Positions 7,965 through 15,783 of a stretch of DNA of 26,221 nt are shown here, piece by piece. Under the pieces are notes generated by a model that was given only the letters and a program-made list of their open reading frames with translations, was not told the origin of the DNA and ran no database searches. The first letter of the stretch is position 1. Each line of letters begins with the position of its first letter. The DNA comes from Streptomyces caelestis (lineage in GTDB: Bacteria > Actinomycetota > Actinomycetes > Streptomycetales > Streptomycetaceae). The position numbers and the translations under genes are program-made. The stretch lies in the NCBI RefSeq assembly GCF_001279005.1, contig NZ_LGCN01000258.1, positions 1-26,221 on the forward strand, in the 5' to 3' direction.

Positions 7965-8605
7965 TGAGCCCCCGGCCCGCCCCGGTCCCGCTGCTGATCG
8001 CCTGCGCGCTCGGCATCGAGCAGTTCGCCCTGCGCAGGCGTGAACGGGGCGCTCCGGGCGGGCCGGTCACCGTCCTGCGCACGGGCATGGGGCCGGCGGC
8101 GGCCGAGCGCTCCGTCACCCGGATGCTCGCCGACCCGGACCTGGACCGGGCGGCCGTCCTCGCCACGGGCTTCTGCGCCGGGCTCGCCCCCGGGATGCAC
8201 CCCGGCGACCTGGTCGTCGCCGAGGAGACCCGGGACCCGCGCGGCAGCGTCCCGTGCGTGGGGACCGAACTGCTGGTGAAGGAGCTGGGACGGGCGGCGC
8301 CCGGGCGCACCGTCCACACCGGTCCGCTCACCGGCTCCGACCACGTCGTCCGCGGCCACGAGCGGTCCGATCTGCTCGCGACCGGGGCGATCGCGGTCGA
8401 CATGGAATCCGCCGCCACGCTTCTGAGCGCCGTCCGGGTGGGCGAGCGCCCGGTTGCGGCCGTCCGGGTGGTCGTGGACGCTCCTGAGCACGAGCTCGTC
8501 CGGATCGGCACGGTGCGCGGTGGAATATCGGCTTTCCGCGTTCTCCGGTCCGTACTCCCGGCTTTCCATGAATGGCACCGTTCCTTGCTGCTCCCCAGGA
8601 GGTGA
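7964..8605 (+). CDS. hpnG: Adenosylhopane nucleosidase/phosphorylase HpnG
   Basis: HpnG removes adenine from adenosylhopane, giving ribosylhopane or its phosphate, the precursor of bacteriohopanepolyols. The 213-residue product is a short member of the purine nucleoside phosphorylase (PNP_UDP) fold. It has the glycine-rich substrate loop TGFCAGLAPGMHPGDLVVAEE (about residues 67-87) and the ribose-binding motif DMES at 146-149, typical of MTA/SAH nucleosidase relatives. The ATG at 7964 shares one base with the shc stop. Only five bases separate it from hpnH, whose product makes its substrate, so the two should be made together. Confidence 0.92.
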   Translation: MSPRPAPVPLLIACALGIEQFALRRRERGAPGGPVTVLRTGMGPAAAERSVTRMLADPDLDRAAVLATGFCAGLAPGMHPGDLVVAEETRDPRGSVPCVGTELLVKELGRAAPGRTVHTGPLTGSDHVVRGHERSDLLATGAIAVDMESAATLLSAVRVGERPVAAVRVVVDAPEHELVRIGTVRGGISAFRVLRSVLPAFHEWHRSLLLPRR

Positions 8606-8610
8606 GCCAG

Positions 8611-9633
8611 ATGGCCATGCCGCTGCGTCAGTCCGTCAAGGTCGCTACATACTTGGCCGAACAGAAGCTCCGCAGGCGGGACAAGTTCCCGCTGATCGTC
8701 GAACTGGAACCGCTCTTCGCCTGCAATCTCAAGTGCGAGGGGTGCGGCAAGATCCAGCACCCGGCCGGGGTGCTCAAGCAGCGGATGCCCGTCGCCCAGG
8801 CCGTCGGCGCGGTCCTGGAGTCCGGGGCGCCCATGGTGTCGATCGCCGGCGGCGAGCCCCTGATGCACCCGCAGATCGACGAGATCGTGCGCCAGCTGGT
8901 GGCCAGGCGCAAGTACGTCTTCCTGTGCACCAACGCCATGCTGCTGCGCAAGAAGATGGACAGGTTCACCCCCTCGCCCTACTTCGCGTTCGCCGTGCAC
9001 ATCGACGGGCTGCGCGAGCGCCACGACGAGTCGGTGGCGAAGGAGGGCGTGTTCGACGAGGCCGTGGCGGCCATCAAGGAGGCCAAGCGGCGCGGTTTCC
9101 GGGTCACCACCAACTCGACCTTCTTCAACACCGACACCCCGCAGACGATCGTCGAGGTGCTCGACTACCTCAACGACGACCTCGAGGTCGACGAGATGAT
9201 GATCTCGCCCGCCTACGCCTACGAGAAGGCCCCCGACCAGGAGCACTTCCTGGGCGTGGAGCAGACCCGGGAGCTGTTCAGGAAGGCCTTCGCGGGCGGC
9301 AACCGGCGCCGCTGGCGGCTGAACCACTCCCCGCTCTTCCTGGACTTCCTCGAGGGCAAGGTCGACTTCCCGTGCACCGCGTGGGCGATCCCGAACTACT
9401 CGCTCTTCGGCTGGCAGCGCCCCTGCTACCTGATGAGCGACGGCTACGTGCCGACGTACCGGGAGCTGATCGAGGACACCGACTGGGACCGGTACGGCCG
9501 CGGCAAGGACCCGCGCTGCGCCAACTGCATGGCGCACTGCGGCTACGAGCCCACCGCCGTCCTCGCCACCATGGGGTCCCTGAAGGAGTCGCTGCGCGCC
9601 CTGCGCGAGACGGTCTCCGGGAAGGGGGAGTGA
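8611..9633 (+). CDS. hpnH: Radical SAM adenosylhopane synthase HpnH
   Basis: HpnH uses S-adenosylmethionine and a [4Fe-4S] cluster to add a 5'-deoxyadenosyl radical to hopene, forming adenosylhopane. The 340-residue protein carries the radical SAM CX3CX2C motif as C38, C42 and C45 ([16 protein letters not shown]). It also has the GGE-type SAM motif ([11 protein letters not shown]) and a C-terminal cysteine group ([12 protein letters not shown]) typical of HpnH. The ATG at 8611 is chosen over an in-frame ATG at 8572 because AGGAGG (8597-8602) stands 8 bases before it and the resulting N-terminus ([15 protein letters not shown]) matches the family. That ribosome site overlaps the end of hpnG. 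Confidence 0.96.
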   Translation: MAMPLRQSVKVATYLAEQKLRRRDKFPLIVELEPLFACNLKCEGCGKIQHPAGVLKQRMPVAQAVGAVLESGAPMVSIAGGEPLMHPQIDEIVRQLVARRKYVFLCTNAMLLRKKMDRFTPSPYFAFAVHIDGLRERHDESVAKEGVFDEAVAAIKEAKRRGFRVTTNSTFFNTDTPQTIVEVLDYLNDDLEVDEMMISPAYAYEKAPDQEHFLGVEQTRELFRKAFAGGNRRRWRLNHSPLFLDFLEGKVDFPCTAWAIPNYSLFGWQRPCYLMSDGYVPTYRELIEDTDWDRYGRGKDPRCANCMAHCGYEPTAVLATMGSLKESLRALRETVSGKGE

Positions 9634-9637
9634 GGCC

Positions 9638-10622
9638 GTGACCGCTGTCCCGCTCGGAATCCCCGAGGTGCCCGCGCCGCCGCTCGCCGAGCGGCGCGCG
9701 TCGCGCCGCATCCAGGTCGGCCCGGTGGCGGTCGGCGGCGGCGCCCCGGTGTCCGTGCAGTCGATGACGACGACGCGCACGTCCGACGTCGGCGCGACCC
9801 TCCAGCAGATCGCCGAGCTCACCGCGTCCGGCTGCCAGATCGTGCGCGTGGCCTGTCCCACGCAGGACGACGCCGACGCCCTCCCGGAGCAGTTCGACGA
9901 CAAGGTCAAGGAGATCGCCAAGGCGGCCAGGGACCACGGCACCCCGATCCGCATCGGTGTCAACGCCGGCTCGCTGGACCGGCGGCTGCTCCAGAAGTAC
10001 GGCAGGGCGACACCGGAGGCGCTCGTCGAGTCCGCCCTGTGGGAGGCGTCCCTCTTCGAGGAGCACGGCTTCCGGGACATCAAGATCTCCGTCAAGCACA
10101 ACGACCCGGTGGTGATGATCAACGCCTACCGGCTGCTCGCCGAGCGGTGCGACTACCCCCTCCACCTCGGCGTCACCGAGGCCGGCCCCGCCTTCCAGGG
10201 CACCGTCAAGTCGGCCGTCGCCTTCGGCGCGCTGCTCTCCCGGGGCATCGGCGACACCATCCGCGTCTCGCTGTCGGCCCCGCCGGTGGAGGAGGTCAAG
10301 GTCGGCATCCAGATCCTCCAGTCGCTGGGGCTCAGGGAGCGGCGGCTGGAGATCGTGTCCTGTCCGTCCTGCGGGCGTGCCCAGGTCGACGTCTACAAGC
10401 TGGCCGACGAGGTCACCGCGGGCCTGGAGGGCATGGAGGTGCCGCTGCGCGTGGCCGTCATGGGCTGTGTGGTCAACGGCCCCGGCGAGGCCCGCGAGGC
10501 CGACCTCGGCGTCGCCTCCGGCAACGGCAAGGGCCAGATCTTCGTGAAGGGCGATGAAGATCGCCGAGCAGATGGAGAAGGACGGCACCGCGACGGGGGA
10601 GCCGGCCGTCACCGTGAGCTGA
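9638..10622 (+). pseudogene. ispG: HMB-PP synthase IspG (GcpE) copy with two deletions
   Basis: IspG converts methylerythritol cyclodiphosphate to HMBPP, the penultimate MEP step. The C-terminal [4Fe-4S] ligands are present (C242, C245, C277, E284; spacing 3, 32 and 7 as in E. coli IspG), but the gene looks damaged twice. First, DADALP is followed at once by EQFDDKVKE near 9885-9889; family members have about 40 residues there, including ADIHF and VRVNPGN of the TIM barrel. This loss keeps the frame. Second, after GQIFVKG (residue 305) about 56 bases are missing at 10550-10554, so the expected tail ([12 protein letters not shown] to VTVS) lies in another frame ending at 10620-10622. The original frame runs on into dxs. 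The GTG at 9638 follows GGGGGAG. The enzyme is probably inactive, so a second chromosomal ispG is expected. Assembly error is the main alternative. Confidence 0.85.
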
Positions 10623-10651
10623 ACAGCACGGAATCCGAAGGGGGACCGAGC

Positions 10652-12565
10652 GTGACGATCCTGGAGAACATCCGGCAACCGCGTGACCTGAAGGCGCTGT
10701 CCGAGGCGGAACTCGGCGAACTGTCCCACGAGATCAGGGAGTTCCTGGTGCACGCGGTCGCCAGGACCGGCGGGCACCTCGGCCCCAACCTCGGGGTGGT
10801 GGAACTCACCGTCGCCCTGCACCGGGTCTTCGAGTCGCCCGTGGACCGCATCCTGTGGGACACCGGCCACCAGAGCTACGTCCACAAGCTCCTGACCGGG
10901 CGTCAGGACTTCTCCAAGCTGCGCGGCAAGGGCGGCCTGTCCGGCTATCCCTCCCGCGAGGAGTCCGAGCACGACGTCATCGAGAACAGCCACGCCTCCA
11001 CGGCCCTCGGCTGGGCCGACGGGCTCGCCAAGGCCCGCCAGGTGCGGGGGGAGGAGGGCCATGTCGTCGCGGTGGTCGGCGACGGCGCCCTCACCGGCGG
11101 CATGGCCTGGGAGGCGCTGAACAACATCGCCGCCGCCAAGGACCGGCCGCTGATCGTCGTCGTCAACGACAACGAACGCTCCTACGCCCCCACCATCGGC
11201 GGGCTCGCCAACCACCTCGCCGCCCTGCGCACCACCGACGGCTACGAACGGGTGCTGGCCTGGGGCAAGGGCGTGCTCCAGCGCACCCCCGTGATCGGAG
11301 CCCCCCTCTACGAGGCGCTGCACGGCGCGAAGAAGGGCTTCAAGGACGCCTTCGCCCCGCAGGGCCTCTTCGAGGACCTGGGCCTGAAGTACCTCGGCCC
11401 GATCGACGGCCACGACGTCAGGGCCGTGGAGTCCGCGCTGCGCCGCGCCAAACGCTTCCACGGGCCCGTCCTGGTCCACTGCCTCACCGAGAAGGGGCGC
11501 GGCTGCGAACCCGCCCTCGCCCATGAGGAGGACCGCTTCCACACCGTCGGCGTGATGGACCCGCTCACCTGCGCGCCCCTCGCCCCGGCCGGCGACCCGT
11601 CCTGGACCTCCGTCTTCGGCGAGGAGATCGTCCGGATCGGCGAGGAACGCGAGGACGTGGTGGCGATCACCGCCGCCATGCTGCACCCGGTCGGCCTCGG
11701 CGCCTTCGCCGAGCGGTTCCCGGACCGGGTGTGGGACGTCGGCATCGCCGAGCAGCACGCGGCCGTGTCCGCGGCGGGCCTGGCGACCGGCGGCCTGCAC
11801 CCGGTCGTCGCCGTCTACGCCACCTTCCTCAACCGCGCCTTCGACCAGCTGCTGATGGACGTGGCGCTGCACCGCTGCCCGGTGACCTTCGTCCTGGACC
11901 GGGCCGGCGTCACCGGCGCCGACGGACCCTCGCACAACGGCATGTGGGACCTGTCCGTCCTCCAGGTCGTCCCCGGCCTGCGCATCGCCGCCCCCCGCGA
12001 CGCCGACCAGCTCCGCGCCCAGCTGCGCGAGGCGGTCGCCGTCGACGACGCGCCCACCCTGCTCAGGTTCCCCAAGGAGTCCGTGGGCCCGGCGGTCCCC
12101 GCGCTGGACCGCGTCGGCGGCATGGACGTGCTCCACCGGGCGGACGCCCCCGAGGTGCTCCTCGTGGCCGTCGGCGTGATGGCGCCCGTCTGCCTGAAGG
12201 CCGCCGAACTGCTCGAAGCCCGCGGCATCGGCTGCACCGTGGTCGACCCCCGCTGGGTCAAGCCCGTCGACCCGGCCCTCCCGCGCCTGGCCGCCGGGCA
12301 CCGCATGGTGGCCGTCGTGGAGGACAACAGCCGTGCGGCCGGGGTCGGTTCGGCGGTGGCGCTGGCGCTGGGCGACGCCGGGACCGACGTGCCCGTACGG
12401 CGGTTCGGCATCCCGGAACAGTTCCTCGCCCACGCCAAACGCGGTGAGGTGCTCGCCGACATCGGCCTCACCCCGGTCGAGATCGCCGGCCGGATCAGCG
12501 CGGGCCTCGCCGCCGGCGAAGAGCCGGCGAAACAGTCACCGGACCCACAGGAGCCCCAGGCATGA
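10652..12565 (+). CDS. dxs: 1-deoxy-D-xylulose-5-phosphate synthase (cluster copy)
   Basis: Dxs condenses pyruvate and glyceraldehyde 3-phosphate, the first and flux-controlling MEP step; a copy here would raise precursor supply for hopanoids. The 637 residues from GTG 10652 are normal for the family. They include the thiamine diphosphate motif GDGALTGG (143-150) with a downstream NDNERSY, the catalytic glutamate E367 in VGIAEQHA, and the C-terminal transketolase domain ([12 protein letters not shown]). An AAGGGGGA site (10638-10645) supports this start, and the sequence looks intact. Because the upstream ispG is frameshifted, the same frame is open from 9638 and could give a 975-residue IspG-Dxs read-through product as well. 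It overlaps hpnO by four bases. Confidence 0.95.
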   Translation: MTILENIRQPRDLKALSEAELGELSHEIREFLVHAVARTGGHLGPNLGVVELTVALHRVFESPVDRILWDTGHQSYVHKLLTGRQDFSKLRGKGGLSGYPSREESEHDVIENSHASTALGWADGLAKARQVRGEEGHVVAVVGDGALTGGMAWEALNNIAAAKDRPLIVVVNDNERSYAPTIGGLANHLAALRTTDGYERVLAWGKGVLQRTPVIGAPLYEALHGAKKGFKDAFAPQGLFEDLGLKYLGPIDGHDVRAVESALRRAKRFHGPVLVHCLTEKGRGCEPALAHEEDRFHTVGVMDPLTCAPLAPAGDPSWTSVFGEEIVRIGEEREDVVAITAAMLHPVGLGAFAERFPDRVWDVGIAEQHAAVSAAGLATGGLHPVVAVYATFLNRAFDQLLMDVALHRCPVTFVLDRAGVTGADGPSHNGMWDLSVLQVVPGLRIAAPRDADQLRAQLREAVAVDDAPTLLRFPKESVGPAVPALDRVGGMDVLHRADAPEVLLVAVGVMAPVCLKAAELLEARGIGCTVVDPRWVKPVDPALPRLAAGHRMVAVVEDNSRAAGVGSAVALALGDAGTDVPVRRFGIPEQFLAHAKRGEVLADIGLTPVEIAGRISAGLAAGEEPAKQSPDPQEPQA

Positions 12566-13965
12566 CCACCGCGGAGTCCTCGCAGACCGGGAAGTTCGAC
12601 CTCGGCGCGCTGCTGGCCGAGCGCGGAGCCGAGCGCTACGAGCTGCACACCCGGTACCTCAACCACCAGCTCCCGCGCATGCTGCGCACCATCGGCTTCG
12701 ACAAGGTCTACGAGCGCGCCGAGGGGGCGCACTTCTTCGACGCGGACGGCAACGACTACCTGGACATGCTCGCGGGCTTCGGGGTGATGGGCCTGGGCCG
12801 CCACCACCCCGTGGTCCGCAAGGCGCTGCACGACGTCCTGGACGCCTCCCTCGCCGACCTCACCCGCTTCGACTGCCAGCCGCTGCCCGGCCTGCTGGCC
12901 GAGAAGCTGCTCGCGCACAGCCCTCACCTGGACCGGGTGTTCTTCGGCAACAGCGGCACGGAGGCCGTGGAGAGCGCCCTGAAGTTCGCCCGGTACGCGA
13001 CCGGCCGACCGCGCGTCCTGTACTGCGAGCACGCCTTCCACGGCCTGACCACCGGCTCGCTCTCCGTCAACGGCGAGTCCGGCTTCCGGGACGGCTTCGC
13101 CCCGCTGCTGCCCGACACGGCCGTACCACTCGGCGACCTCGCCGCGCTGGCGCGGGAGCTGCGCAAGGGAGACGTGGCCGCCCTGATCGTGGAGCCGATC
13201 CAGGGCAAGGGCGTGCACGAGGCCCCGCCCGGCTACCTGCGGGCCGCGCAGGAGCTGCTGCACCGGCACAAGGCGCTGCTGATCGCCGACGAGGTGCAGA
13301 CCGGGCTGGGCCGGACCGGCGACTTCTACGCCTACCAGCACGAGGCGGGGGTCGAACCGGACCTGGTGTGCGTGGCCAAGGCGCTCTCCGGCGGCTACGT
13401 ACCGGTGGGCGCCACGATCGGCAAGGACTGGATCTTCAAGAAGGTCTACTCGTCGATGGACCGGGTGCTGGTCCACTCGGCCAGCTTCGGGGCCAACGCC
13501 CAGGCCATGGCGGCGGGCCTCGCGGTGCTGTCGGTCATGGAGGACGAGAGGATCGTCGACCGCGTCCGGAGCACCGGCGAGCTGCTGCGGACCCGGCTGG
13601 CCGCACTGACCGGGAAGTACGAGCTGCTCGCCGACGTCCGCGGCCGGGGCCTGATGATCGGCATCGAGTTCGGCCGCCCCCGGTCGCTGGGACTGCGCTC
13701 GCGCTGGACCGTGCTCCAGGCCGCCCGCAAGGGACTCTTCGCGCAGATGGTGGTCGTTCCGCTGCTGCGGCGGCACCGCATCCTCACCCAGGTCTCCGGC
13801 GACCACCTGGAGGTGATCAAACTGATCCCGCCGCTCGTCATCGACGAGCGGGACGTGCACCGGTTCGTGGACGCCTTCGCCGCGGTGATGGACGACGCGC
13901 ACGACGGCGGCCTGGTGTGGGAGTTCGGCAGGACGCTGGTGAGACAGGCCGTCGCCGACCGCTGA
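12562..13965 (+). CDS. hpnO: Hopanoid C-35 aminotransferase HpnO
   Basis: This PLP-dependent class III aminotransferase is proposed to aminate the C35 position of ribosylhopane, giving aminobacteriohopanetriol. The 467-residue product has the cofactor phosphate-binding GNSGTEAVE (129-137), an aromatic stacking region [11 protein letters not shown]243 in [15 protein letters not shown] (pyridine nitrogen contact) and the Schiff-base lysine K273 in [15 protein letters not shown]. Class III enzymes also include acetylornithine and GABA aminotransferases; location and the hpnG/hpnH neighbours make HpnO the best call. ATGA overlap with dxs indicates coupling. It is the last biosynthetic gene of the operon. 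Confidence 0.9.
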   Translation: MTTAESSQTGKFDLGALLAERGAERYELHTRYLNHQLPRMLRTIGFDKVYERAEGAHFFDADGNDYLDMLAGFGVMGLGRHHPVVRKALHDVLDASLADLTRFDCQPLPGLLAEKLLAHSPHLDRVFFGNSGTEAVESALKFARYATGRPRVLYCEHAFHGLTTGSLSVNGESGFRDGFAPLLPDTAVPLGDLAALARELRKGDVAALIVEPIQGKGVHEAPPGYLRAAQELLHRHKALLIADEVQTGLGRTGDFYAYQHEAGVEPDLVCVAKALSGGYVPVGATIGKDWIFKKVYSSMDRVLVHSASFGANAQAMAAGLAVLSVMEDERIVDRVRSTGELLRTRLAALTGKYELLADVRGRGLMIGIEFGRPRSLGLRSRWTVLQAARKGLFAQMVVVPLLRRHRILTQVSGDHLEVIKLIPPLVIDERDVHRFVDAFAAVMDDAHDGGLVWEFGRTLVRQAVADR

Positions 13966-13983
13966 CCCCGCACCCGCGCCGGA

Positions 13984-14020
13984 TTTGCCTCAGAGGCAAG
14001 AAAATTGCCCCTGAGGCAAA
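13984..14020. promoter_or_regulatory. Tandem palindromic operator (also a possible hairpin) before the XRE-cupin gene
   Basis: Two 15-bp palindromes are spaced 20 bp centre to centre: TTGCCTCAGAGGCAA (13985-13999, perfect) and TTGCCCCTGAGGCAA (14005-14019, one mismatch). The outer arms also form one larger inverted repeat (13984-13993 with 14011-14020). Two sites on the same DNA face just ahead of an HTH regulator gene suggest an autoregulatory operator. It lies 18 bases after hpnO, so a folded transcript could also act as a terminator or attenuator for the hopanoid operon. Confidence 0.7.
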
Positions 14021-14043
14021 TGCGGGGCTCAATGGAGGTATGA
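14020..14043 (+). other. Possible 7-codon leader ORF before the XRE-cupin gene
   Basis: ATG at 14020 opens MRGSMEV and stops at 14041-14043, overlapping the regulator start as ATGA. The regulator's own GGAGG (14034-14038) is only one base from its ATG, too close for normal initiation. Reinitiation from this ORF, or leaderless translation, would explain that. A GAGG lies just upstream, inside the operator. Speculative. Confidence 0.25.
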
Positions 14044-14663
14044 GCTCCTCCGAGACCGGGCCGCCGGCCGAACCGGCCGACGCGCTCCCCGCGGTCGCGC
14101 CGCAGCTGCGCGCCCTGCGGCGACGGGCCTCCCTCACCCTCGAGGCCGCCGCCCGTGACGCGGGCCTGTCGCCCGCCCACCTCTCCCGGCTGGAGACCGG
14201 ACAGCGCCAGCCCTCGCTGCCGGTGCTGCTCTCCCTCGCCCGCACCTACGGTACGACGGTCTCCGAGCTGCTCGGCGAGTCGGCCGCCGACCGGGACGCC
14301 GTGGTGCGCGCCGGCGACATGGAGTCCACGGCGGCGGGCGGCTGGACGTACTGGCAGGCCGGCGCCGCCGGGCGCGGCATGCAGGCCCTACGGGTCCAGG
14401 TGCCGTACGGCTCCCAGGGCGACATCGTGCGCGTCCACCCCGGCGAGGAGTGGCTGTACGTCCTCAGGGGGCGGCTGCGGCTGCGCCTCGGGGACATCCT
14501 GCACCGGCTCGCCCCGGGCGACAGCGCGCACTTCGACTCGCTGACCCCGCACCGCATCGCCGCTTTCGACCCCGACGGGGTCGAGCTGCTGTTCGTCCAC
14601 ACCCTGTTGCAGAGTCCCACGGCCGCGCTGTGCCTGGGCCCGATCCACGGAGAAGCGACATGA
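14040..14663 (+). CDS. XRE-family transcriptional regulator with C-terminal cupin domain
   Basis: A 207-residue cytoplasmic DNA-binding protein. An N-terminal HTH_3 domain (about residues 20-78; LRALRRRASLTLEAAARDAG, then SPAHLSRLETGQRQPS as recognition region) is joined to a cupin/RmlC-like beta-barrel (about 117-188) containing HPGEEWLYVLRGRLRLRLGD. In this XRE-cupin family the cupin is usually a ligand-sensing or oligomerisation domain. The gene is fourth-base coupled to a small membrane protein gene and preceded by tandem palindromes that are its probable operator. The ATG at 14040 is the only reasonable start, although its GGAGG is one base away. Target genes are not shown by the sequence; the adjacent hopanoid operon is one possibility. 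The ligand is unknown. Confidence 0.9.
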   Translation: MSSSETGPPAEPADALPAVAPQLRALRRRASLTLEAAARDAGLSPAHLSRLETGQRQPSLPVLLSLARTYGTTVSELLGESAADRDAVVRAGDMESTAAGGWTYWQAGAAGRGMQALRVQVPYGSQGDIVRVHPGEEWLYVLRGRLRLRLGDILHRLAPGDSAHFDSLTPHRIAAFDPDGVELLFVHTLLQSPTAALCLGPIHGEAT

Positions 14664-14788
14664 CCGGCAAAGACATGGAAGAGAAGCTCCCCCGGGCCCT
14701 GTGGGTGCGGCTGTTCGTCTACGTGGTGGTGGGACACCTCTTCGCGGCCTTCGTCTACTTCCTCTTCGAGATGGCTCCGAAGAAGTAG
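14660..14788 (+). CDS. 42-residue single-span membrane protein (resembles DUF6126)
   Basis: The ATG at 14660 overlaps the regulator stop as ATGA, with GGAGAAG (14649-14655) at 5-base spacing. The product has a short charged N-terminus (MTGKDMEEKLPR), one hydrophobic segment at about residues 15-37 rich in Val and aromatic residues, and a KK tail. This matches from memory the DUF6126 proteins found beside XRE-cupin regulators in Streptomyces; function unknown. A simple inference is that it tethers the regulator to the membrane or modulates it. It is the last plus-strand gene before a convergent phosphatase 26 bases away, with no clear hairpin between them. Confidence 0.8.
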   Translation: MTGKDMEEKLPRALWVRLFVYVVVGHLFAAFVYFLFEMAPKK

Positions 14789-14814
14789 ACGCCCGGCGGA
14801 AGCAGACGCCCGGC

Positions 14815-15612
14815 TCAGTCGAGCAGGCGCTCGCGCAGCCGCTCCCGGTCCTCGGGGGTGAGCCCGAGCGCCTGCTCCAGGTACGGGTCCACACCGCCCC
14901 AGGTCTCCTCGACGGTCTCGAAGGCCGCCGACAGGTACTCCGCGCGCGCGTCGAACAGCGGGCTGAGCAGCTCCATGACCTCGGGGGAGTAGGCCGAGGC
15001 TGAGCTGCCGCTGCGACGCACCTTGTAACGGCGGTGCTTGGCGTTGGACTTCAGGTAGTCGTCGAAGATCGCGTCGCGCTCGACGCCCACCGCGAGCAGC
15101 GTCACCGCCACCGACAGTCCCGCGCGGTCCTTGCCCGCCGCGCAGTGCATCAGCGCCGGAACGCTGTCCTCGACGAGTGAGCGCAGCACCCGGGCGTGTT
15201 CGGCGGTGCGCTCCTTGACGGTCAGCCGGTAGGAGGTGATCATCCGGTCCGCGCCCTTGCCGTCCGCGAGGATCGAACGCAGTTGCTCCAGATCGCCGTC
15301 ACGGACCATCTTCCAGAACTCGGCGCCGTCCGCCGGGTCGCTGAGCGGCAGGTTCACATTGCGCACGCCCGGCAGCGCGACGTCCGGGCCCTCCAGCCTC
15401 TGGTCGGCCGCGTTGCGGAAGTCGAAGACCGTGTGCAGTCCGAGCGAGGACAGGAAGGCGGTGTCCTCCGCGGTCGCGTGGGCGAGATGGCCGCTGCGGA
15501 ACAGCACCCCGTGGCGTACCCGCCGGCCGTCGACGGTCGGCAGTCCGCCCACGTCGCGGAAGTTGCGCACTCCGGCCAGCTCGGGTTCGGTCGACGGCAC
15601 CTGCTGCGTCAC
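14815..15612 (-). CDS. Tyrosine/dual-specificity-type protein phosphatase
   Basis: A 265-residue cytoplasmic protein of the Y_phosphatase3 family (PtpB/MptpB-like). The family N-terminal motif VRNFRDVGG is at 15-23, and the cysteine phosphatase P-loop HCAAGKDRAG is at 156-165 with nucleophile C157 and R163. The lysine and aspartate in the loop are typical of this class, which often acts on phosphotyrosine, phosphoserine and phosphoinositides. The GTG at 15612 (VTQQVPS) has GGGAGGAG about seven bases upstream on this strand. It is transcribed alone, divergent from the alpha-galactosidase and convergent with the small membrane gene. No signal peptide. Substrates are unknown. Confidence 0.9.
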   Translation of the reverse strand: MTQQVPSTEPELAGVRNFRDVGGLPTVDGRRVRHGVLFRSGHLAHATAEDTAFLSSLGLHTVFDFRNAADQRLEGPDVALPGVRNVNLPLSDPADGAEFWKMVRDGDLEQLRSILADGKGADRMITSYRLTVKERTAEHARVLRSLVEDSVPALMHCAAGKDRAGLSVAVTLLAVGVERDAIFDDYLKSNAKHRRYKVRRSGSSASAYSPEVMELLSPLFDARAEYLSAAFETVEETWGGVDPYLEQALGLTPEDRERLRERLLD

Positions 15613-15683
15613 GAAGGACTCCTCCCACTCGGCGCCGCCGGCGGGACTCGTCGACGGGCGCCACTCGACGATACGACATGCCT

Positions 15684-15720
15684 GCCTGGGGCAATGAGTT
15701 CTCCACAGGCATTGCCAGGC
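15684..15720. promoter_or_regulatory. Inverted repeat in the phosphatase/alpha-galactosidase divergent region
   Basis: GCCTGGGGCAATG (15684-15696) and CATTGCCAGGC (15710-15720) are complementary except for two extra G in the left arm, around a 13-base centre. It sits midway in the 171-base divergent region (15613-15783) and may be a regulator site or a short hairpin. No regulator gene is adjacent. Confidence 0.4.
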
Positions 15721-15740
15721 CGCCTCCGCCCCCCTGATGA

Positions 15741-15772
15741 TGTTCGTGTCTGATCGCATCTGTTCGGGTCTG
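15741..15772 (+). promoter_or_regulatory. Direct repeats upstream of the alpha-galactosidase
   Basis: TGTTCGTGTCTG (15741-15752) recurs as TGTTCGGGTCTG (15761-15772) at exactly 20-base spacing with one mismatch, two helical turns apart. It ends just before the GGAGG ribosome site (15774-15778) of the galactosidase. Such phasing suggests an operator for a sugar-responsive regulator, not proven here. Confidence 0.4.
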
Positions 15773-15783
15773 TTGGAGGTTCG

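Noticed and set aside
9278..12433. Very long minus-strand open frame opposite ispG, dxs and hpnH
   Set aside because: It is the mirror of high-GC codon use on the plus strand. The translation is low-complexity Gly/Val/Asp/Arg-rich with no domain, and three recognisable genes lie opposite.
14789..14814. Repeated GACGCCCGGC between the small membrane gene and the phosphatase as a bidirectional terminator
   Set aside because: The copies are direct, not inverted, so they cannot form a stem.
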